This document shows, piece by piece, positions 6,623 through 9,753 of a stretch of DNA of 9,753 nt. Position 1 is the stretch's first letter. Each line of letters starts with the position of its first letter. The notes below the pieces were generated by a model that worked only from the letters and a program-made list of their open reading frames with translations, did no database searches and was not told where the DNA came from. The position numbers and the translations under genes are program-made. The stretch covers positions 1 to 9,753 of the forward strand of contig DASZVJ010000244.1 of assembly GCA_035547155.1 (NCBI GenBank), written 5' to 3'. This stretch comes from CAZNMF01 sp035547155. GTDB lineage: Bacteria; Acidobacteriota; Vicinamibacteria; Vicinamibacterales; SCN-69-37.

Positions 6623-6651
6623 GTGACGAGACCGGCCTCAGCGCTGATAAT
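6623..6651 (+). promoter_or_regulatory. Candidate promoter of the lipoprotein gene
   Basis: GTGACG (6623-6628) and GATAAT (6646-6651, five of six matches to TATAAT) are separated by 17 bases. The expected transcription start is about 6658, the A of the ATG, so the mRNA would be leaderless or nearly so. A perfect 10-bp palindrome, TCAGCGCTGA (6638-6647), overlaps the -10 and could be another regulator site. Confidence 0.45.
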
Positions 6652-6657
6652 TCATCG

Positions 6658-7254
6658 ATGCGTCATCGATATCGGATGGTCGGCCTCGTGGTCCTCGCGA
6701 TGTTCCTGTCCGGTTGCGGGCCGTCGGCAGCCGATCGCGCGGCAGAAGCGCAGGCCAAGGCCGCACGTGACGCCGCCGACGCGAAAGCGAGAGCCGACGC
6801 CGATGCGGCGCGCGAGGCCGATCGCCTCAAAGCGCTCTGGACATACACGGACGTGCCCGCCGGCAAAGGTCGCCAGGTGTCCGCGGCGATCAAGTCCGTC
6901 GAGGACGTCGACACCGGCGAAGGCCTGCCGCACTCGGTGCTGCTTGTCTTTCGCGATCACCCGGACTGGGGCCGTAGCAGCTATCTCGTCCTCGATCACG
7001 GCGACTTCCGCTGTGCGTCGAAGTGCACCGTCGCGATCGCGACCGACGATGGCGTGGCGAAGAACGTCGCGGCGCATCGGCCGAACACGCACGAGGCCAT
7101 CGCGCTGTTCATCGACGACTGGCGCGCGCTCTGGCGCATGACGGCTTCGTCCAAACGCCTCAGCATCACCTTCGCCGTGAAGGCCGGCGGCACGCGCACG
7201 GCGACGTTCGACGTCGGCGGTCTCGATCCGTCGCAGATGCCGGGCTGGCACTAG
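6658..7254 (+). CDS. Predicted lipoprotein of unknown function
   Basis: This 198-residue protein starts with a lipoprotein signal: basic MRHRYRM, hydrophobic VGLVVLAMFL, then the lipobox LSGC with the acylated Cys near residue 20. The mature protein would be anchored in a membrane facing the periplasm. Residues 22-58 are a run of Ala, Asp, Lys and Arg (AADRAAEAQAKAARDAADAK and on) that would form a charged helix or coiled coil, like a spacer. The rest (about 60-198) looks globular: WTYTDVPAGKGRQVSAAIKS, VLLVFRDHPDWGRSSYLVL, then a possible disulfide pair in FRCASKC (residues 119-125) and a C-terminal strand-rich part ending PGWH. I recognise no family. The start is set by the signal sequence; the frame extends further upstream to 6601, but that region is promoter. 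There is no clear ribosome binding site, consistent with a leaderless transcript. It is divergent from padR. Confidence 0.8.
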   Translation: MRHRYRMVGLVVLAMFLSGCGPSAADRAAEAQAKAARDAADAKARADADAAREADRLKALWTYTDVPAGKGRQVSAAIKSVEDVDTGEGLPHSVLLVFRDHPDWGRSSYLVLDHGDFRCASKCTVAIATDDGVAKNVAAHRPNTHEAIALFIDDWRALWRMTASSKRLSITFAVKAGGTRTATFDVGGLDPSQMPGWH

Positions 7255-7335
7255 GCGACGACGCGTTGACGACGACTATTACGCTCACGCTATCGGCCGG
7301 CCGGTCGAGAATCGCCTTTCGTCACTCACGGCCTC

Positions 7336-7364
7336 TTGTCATGTCCGTCACCGGGCGCTAATCT
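7336..7364 (+). promoter_or_regulatory. Possible promoter of the serine hydrolase gene
   Basis: TTGTCA (7336-7341) lies 17 bases before TAATCT (7359-7364), in the 180-base gap before the hydrolase. The -35 matches well (5 of 6) and the -10 poorly (3 of 6). It would give a leader of about 65 bases. The rest of the gap (7255-7434) is GC-rich with several CCGGCC palindromes and no clear terminator for the lipoprotein gene. Confidence 0.3.
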
Positions 7365-7424
7365 GCGTCGCGCCAGGACAACTCACGCAACCCCGGCGCC
7401 GGCCGGCCATCACGAGACAGATCC

Positions 7425-7429
7425 GAGGA
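7425..7429 (+). promoter_or_regulatory. Ribosome binding site of the serine hydrolase gene
   Basis: GAGGA is placed five bases before ATG 7435 and picks this start over in-frame codons upstream, which would place about 33 non-signal residues before the signal peptide. Confidence 0.6.
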
Positions 7430-7434
7430 CGCAC

Positions 7435-8733
7435 ATGAAACGACTGCTGCTGGTGTTCACGCTCGCCGCCTTCGCATATGCGGGCTGGGGCGCGACGAGA
7501 ACCGTCGCGATCGCGCAGGCGAATCCCGCGCGGCACATCGTCGATGCCGCGGCCGTCGCGCGCATCAACGAGACGCTCAAGCAGATGACGTCGGACGGCT
7601 CGATCGTCGGCGTCTCCGCGCTCGTCTTCGAGCACGACCGCGAGGTCTACTTCGGCGCGTTCGGCGACGCGGACCGTGAAGCGCACCGTCCGATGGCGCG
7701 CGACACCATCGCGCAGATCTTCTCGATGACCAAGCCGGTCACCGGCGTCACGCTGATGACGCTCTACGAACAGGGCAAATTCAATCTCGACGACCCGCTC
7801 TCCAAGTACCTGCCGGAGTACGCGAACGTACGCGTCTATGCCGGCAAGGACGCCAACGGGCAGCCGATTCTCGAGGCGCCGCACCGCCAGATTCTCGTGC
7901 GCGACATCACACGGCATACGGCCGGCTTCGCCAACGGCGCCGCCGATGAAGGCGTCGGCCCGCTCTACGCGGCGGCGAATCCGAACGACATCAACAACAC
8001 GCTGGCGCAGCTCTCGCAGAAGTTGGCTGGCGTTCCGTTGCTCTACCATCCCGGCGAGCACTGGCGGTACTCGAACGCCGTCGACATCCAGGCGCGGCTG
8101 GTCGAGGTGTTGTCGGGCGAGCCCTACGCGCAGTACCTCCAAGAACACGTGCTGAGCCCACTGCGCATGACGACCACGCGCTATTTCGTGCCGCCCGCCG
8201 ATCGCGGCCGCATGGCGGTCATCTACGATCGCGCCGACAACACCGGCACGTTCACGCGCCAGCCCGACGCGCGAGATTACCGCTACAACTTCGATCACTG
8301 GCCGATGACGCCGGGCAGCTCGGGTTTGACGTCGACGGTCGACGACTACATGCGCTTCGCGCGCATGCTGCAGAACGGCGGCGAGCTCGAGGGCGCGCGC
8401 GTGCTTCGGCGCGAAACCGTGCGGTTGATGTCGACCAATCAGCTGAGCGACGCGATCACGGAACGCTTCTGGCTGCCAAGCAAGGGCCAGGTCGGCTTCG
8501 GCATCGACTTCGCGGTGCGCATCCGCCCGCCGCAGGACGCGAACGAGAACAACGGCCAGGTCGGCGAGTTCTTCTGGGATGGCGCCGCGTCGACGTTGTT
8601 CTGGGTCGATCCCGTCAACGATCTGGAAGCCGTGCTGTTCACGCAGATGATGCCCTTCGACAAGGTGCATCTACACAAGCGCTTCCGCGACGCGATCTAC
8701 GGACCGGCGCGTCTGCCGCCGACGGCGGGCTGA
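7435..8733 (+). CDS. Exported class C beta-lactamase-family serine hydrolase
   Basis: This 432-residue protein belongs to the serine beta-lactamase/penicillin-binding-protein-like superfamily (Beta-lactamase, PF00144), whose members include esterases, DD-peptidases and true class C enzymes. It begins with a signal peptide (MKRLLLVFTLAAFAYAGWGA..., likely cut after the AQA at about residue 29). The catalytic tetrad SMTK gives Ser97 and Lys100, and YSN (212-214) supplies the catalytic Tyr. The third motif, usually KTG or HTG, is probably replaced by WDGA (381-384) in the WDGAASTLFWVDP segment, which is usual in esterase-like branches. HTAGF (161-165) and GSSGLTSTVDDYMRF (295-308) are also family hallmarks. 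True beta-lactamase activity is not expected from this pattern; an esterase or peptidase is likelier. GAGGA five bases before ATG 7435 fixes the start. It ends 7 bases from argC, which runs the other way. Confidence 0.93.
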   Translation: MKRLLLVFTLAAFAYAGWGATRTVAIAQANPARHIVDAAAVARINETLKQMTSDGSIVGVSALVFEHDREVYFGAFGDADREAHRPMARDTIAQIFSMTKPVTGVTLMTLYEQGKFNLDDPLSKYLPEYANVRVYAGKDANGQPILEAPHRQILVRDITRHTAGFANGAADEGVGPLYAAANPNDINNTLAQLSQKLAGVPLLYHPGEHWRYSNAVDIQARLVEVLSGEPYAQYLQEHVLSPLRMTTTRYFVPPADRGRMAVIYDRADNTGTFTRQPDARDYRYNFDHWPMTPGSSGLTSTVDDYMRFARMLQNGGELEGARVLRRETVRLMSTNQLSDAITERFWLPSKGQVGFGIDFAVRIRPPQDANENNGQVGEFFWDGAASTLFWVDPVNDLEAVLFTQMMPFDKVHLHKRFRDAIYGPARLPPTAG

Positions 8734-8740
8734 CGACGAA

Positions 8741-9712
8741 TCAGCTGTGCTCTGCGTGCGCGGCGGCGGGCGTCTCGAGCCCGAGGCCTTCGTCGACGCC
8801 GACGTGGATGTTCATCGACTGGATCGCCGCGCCGCTCGCGCCCTTGCCGAGGTTGTCGAGGCGCGCGATCAGCATCGCCTGTGTCGCGCTGCCGAACACG
8901 AAGATGTCGACGCGGTTGGTGTCGTTGCACGCCTGCACGTCGAAGCCGCTCGCGAGCGTGTCGGGATCGTCGAGCGGCATCACGCGGATGAAACGCTCGT
9001 TCGCGTACACCTGTTCGAACAGCGCGTGCAGCGTCTTCGTCGTCGTGCCCGGCGCGAGCGACGAGAGGTGCAGCGGGATCGTCACCGCCAAGCCCTTGTA
9101 GTAGTTGCTGACGACCGGCAGGAAGACGGGCGGCGTCGTCAGCCCCGCGTGCGTCACCATCTCGGGCAGATGCTTGTGCGCGAGCGTCAACGCGTAGGGC
9201 CGCGGTGCGAGCAGCGCCGGATTCCCGCTGTGCTCGTAGTCCTCGATCATCTTGCGTCCGCCGCCGGAGTAGCCCGTGATCGACGTCGCGGCGATCGGCT
9301 GCGACGCTGCGAGCACGCCGGCGTCGACCAGCGGCCGGACGAGCAGCAGGAAGCTCGTCGAGTGGCAGCCGGGATTCGCGATCCGTTTCGACGCGCGGAT
9401 GCGCACGCGCTGACCTGCAGCCAGCTCGGGCAATCCGAAGACCCAATCAGGTGACGTCCGATGCGCCGTGCTCGCGTCGATGATGCACGTGTTCGGATTG
9501 GTGACGAGCGCGACCGACTCGCGCGCCGCCGCGTCGGGCAGACAGAGAAACGCCACGTCAGCCGCGTTCAGCAGGCGCGCGCGCTCGGCGGGATCCTTCC
9601 GCTTGTCCGGATCGATGCGCAGGACCTCGATGTCGTCGCGCTCCGCGAGCACCTCGCGGATCCGCAATCCCGTCGTGCCTTCCTGCCCGTCGACGAACAC
9701 CGCCCGTTTCAT
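8741..9712 (-). CDS. argC: N-acetyl-gamma-glutamyl-phosphate reductase, type 2
   Basis: This enzyme reduces N-acetyl-glutamyl-5-phosphate to N-acetylglutamate semialdehyde with NADPH, the third step of arginine biosynthesis in the cytoplasm. From the chosen start it has 323 residues, close to the shorter type 2 form (about 310). VDGQEGTTGLRI (7-18) is the nucleotide-binding loop, LCLPDAAARES (56-66) is the usual next landmark, IANPGCHSTSF (111-121) carries the catalytic Cys116, GYSGGGRKMI (147-156) follows, and HKHLPEM (179-185) contains the conserved catalytic-region His. All are intact. I prefer ATG 9712 over ATG 9742: it has GGAGG about 10 bases upstream and gives the family's MK..VFVDG start, while the upper ATG adds 10 atypical residues. 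No other arginine gene is visible; any partners would be beyond 9753. The gene faces the serine hydrolase. Confidence 0.95.
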   Translation of the reverse strand: MKRAVFVDGQEGTTGLRIREVLAERDDIEVLRIDPDKRKDPAERARLLNAADVAFLCLPDAAARESVALVTNPNTCIIDASTAHRTSPDWVFGLPELAAGQRVRIRASKRIANPGCHSTSFLLLVRPLVDAGVLAASQPIAATSITGYSGGGRKMIEDYEHSGNPALLAPRPYALTLAHKHLPEMVTHAGLTTPPVFLPVVSNYYKGLAVTIPLHLSSLAPGTTTKTLHALFEQVYANERFIRVMPLDDPDTLASGFDVQACNDTNRVDIFVFGSATQAMLIARLDNLGKGASGAAIQSMNIHVGVDEGLGLETPAAAHAEHS

Positions 9713-9722
9713 GACCTTCGCG

Positions 9723-9727
9723 CCTCC
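9723..9727 (-). promoter_or_regulatory. Probable ribosome binding site of argC
   Basis: On the - strand GGAGG precedes ATG 9712 by about ten bases, slightly long but usable. A GAAGG nearer the ATG is too close. Only 11 bases are visible before the alternative ATG at 9742 and they hold no such site, so the lower start is favoured. Confidence 0.4.
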
Positions 9728-9753
9728 GTGTCTTTCAAGCATACGTGAGGCAG

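Noticed and set aside
7348..8670. 440-codon - strand open frame
   Set aside because: It is antisense to the serine hydrolase, which has its full set of catalytic motifs, signal peptide and ribosome binding site.
8747..9454. 235-codon + strand open frame
   Set aside because: It is antisense to argC and has no domain or ribosome binding site support.
9713..9742. Upstream ATG start for argC
   Set aside because: The added ten residues are atypical for the family and contain the purine-rich ribosome binding site of the preferred start.
1..9753. Defence system, prophage, insertion sequence or CRISPR array
   Set aside because: No transposase, integrase, nuclease, reverse transcriptase or regularly spaced repeats were seen; all long genes are explained by transport, regulation or metabolism.

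Overview
The window is GC-rich and densely packed. It most likely comes from a member of the Acidobacteriota, probably of the Vicinamibacteria/Luteitalea kind. The best clue is a PadR-type repressor followed directly by an 879-residue MacB/FtsX-like permease with an N-terminal prefix domain. This is the 'acidobacterial duplicated orphan permease' (ADOP) arrangement that is greatly expanded in that phylum. The assignment is an inference from gene content, not from a marker gene.

Layout. (1) Bases 1-339, + strand: the 3' end of a DUF2961/GH172-type glycoside hydrolase gene cut by the window edge. (2) Bases 340-498: a short intergenic stretch between converging genes. (3) Bases 499-6572, all on the - strand: an export and regulation cluster. 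In transcription order it holds a PadR regulator (6572-6204), a second PadR regulator (6080-5742), the ADOP permease (5737-3098), an ABC ATPase (2981-2217) and a large polytopic ABC-2-like permease (2220-499). PadR and ADOP are 4 bases apart, and ATPase and permease overlap by 4 bases (GTGA), so each pair looks translationally coupled. The 116-base gap between ADOP and the ATPase holds two hairpins. (4) Bases 6573-6657: a compact divergent control region with a perfect 9+9 inverted repeat. (5) Bases 6658-7254, +: a predicted lipoprotein of unknown function. (6) Bases 7435-8733, +: an exported class C beta-lactamase-like serine hydrolase. (7) Bases 8741-9712, -: a type 2 argC (arginine biosynthesis), converging on the hydrolase with only 7 bases between.

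How the parts may work together. The PadR proteins probably repress their own promoters and the exporter genes behind them until a ligand or stress relieves them. ADOP and the ATPase/permease pair would then act at the membrane. A GTTGAC-containing motif occurs upstream of both padR genes, once as a perfect palindrome, which suggests related operators. The glycoside hydrolase, serine hydrolase and argC look like unrelated neighbours.

No RNA gene, CRISPR array, insertion sequence or phage gene was seen. The most original points are the palindromic operator/promoter region, the orphan PadR next to a PadR-ADOP pair, the unassigned lipoprotein with an apparently leaderless start, and a perfect 10-bp GC-rich hairpin that could be a dispersed repeat.
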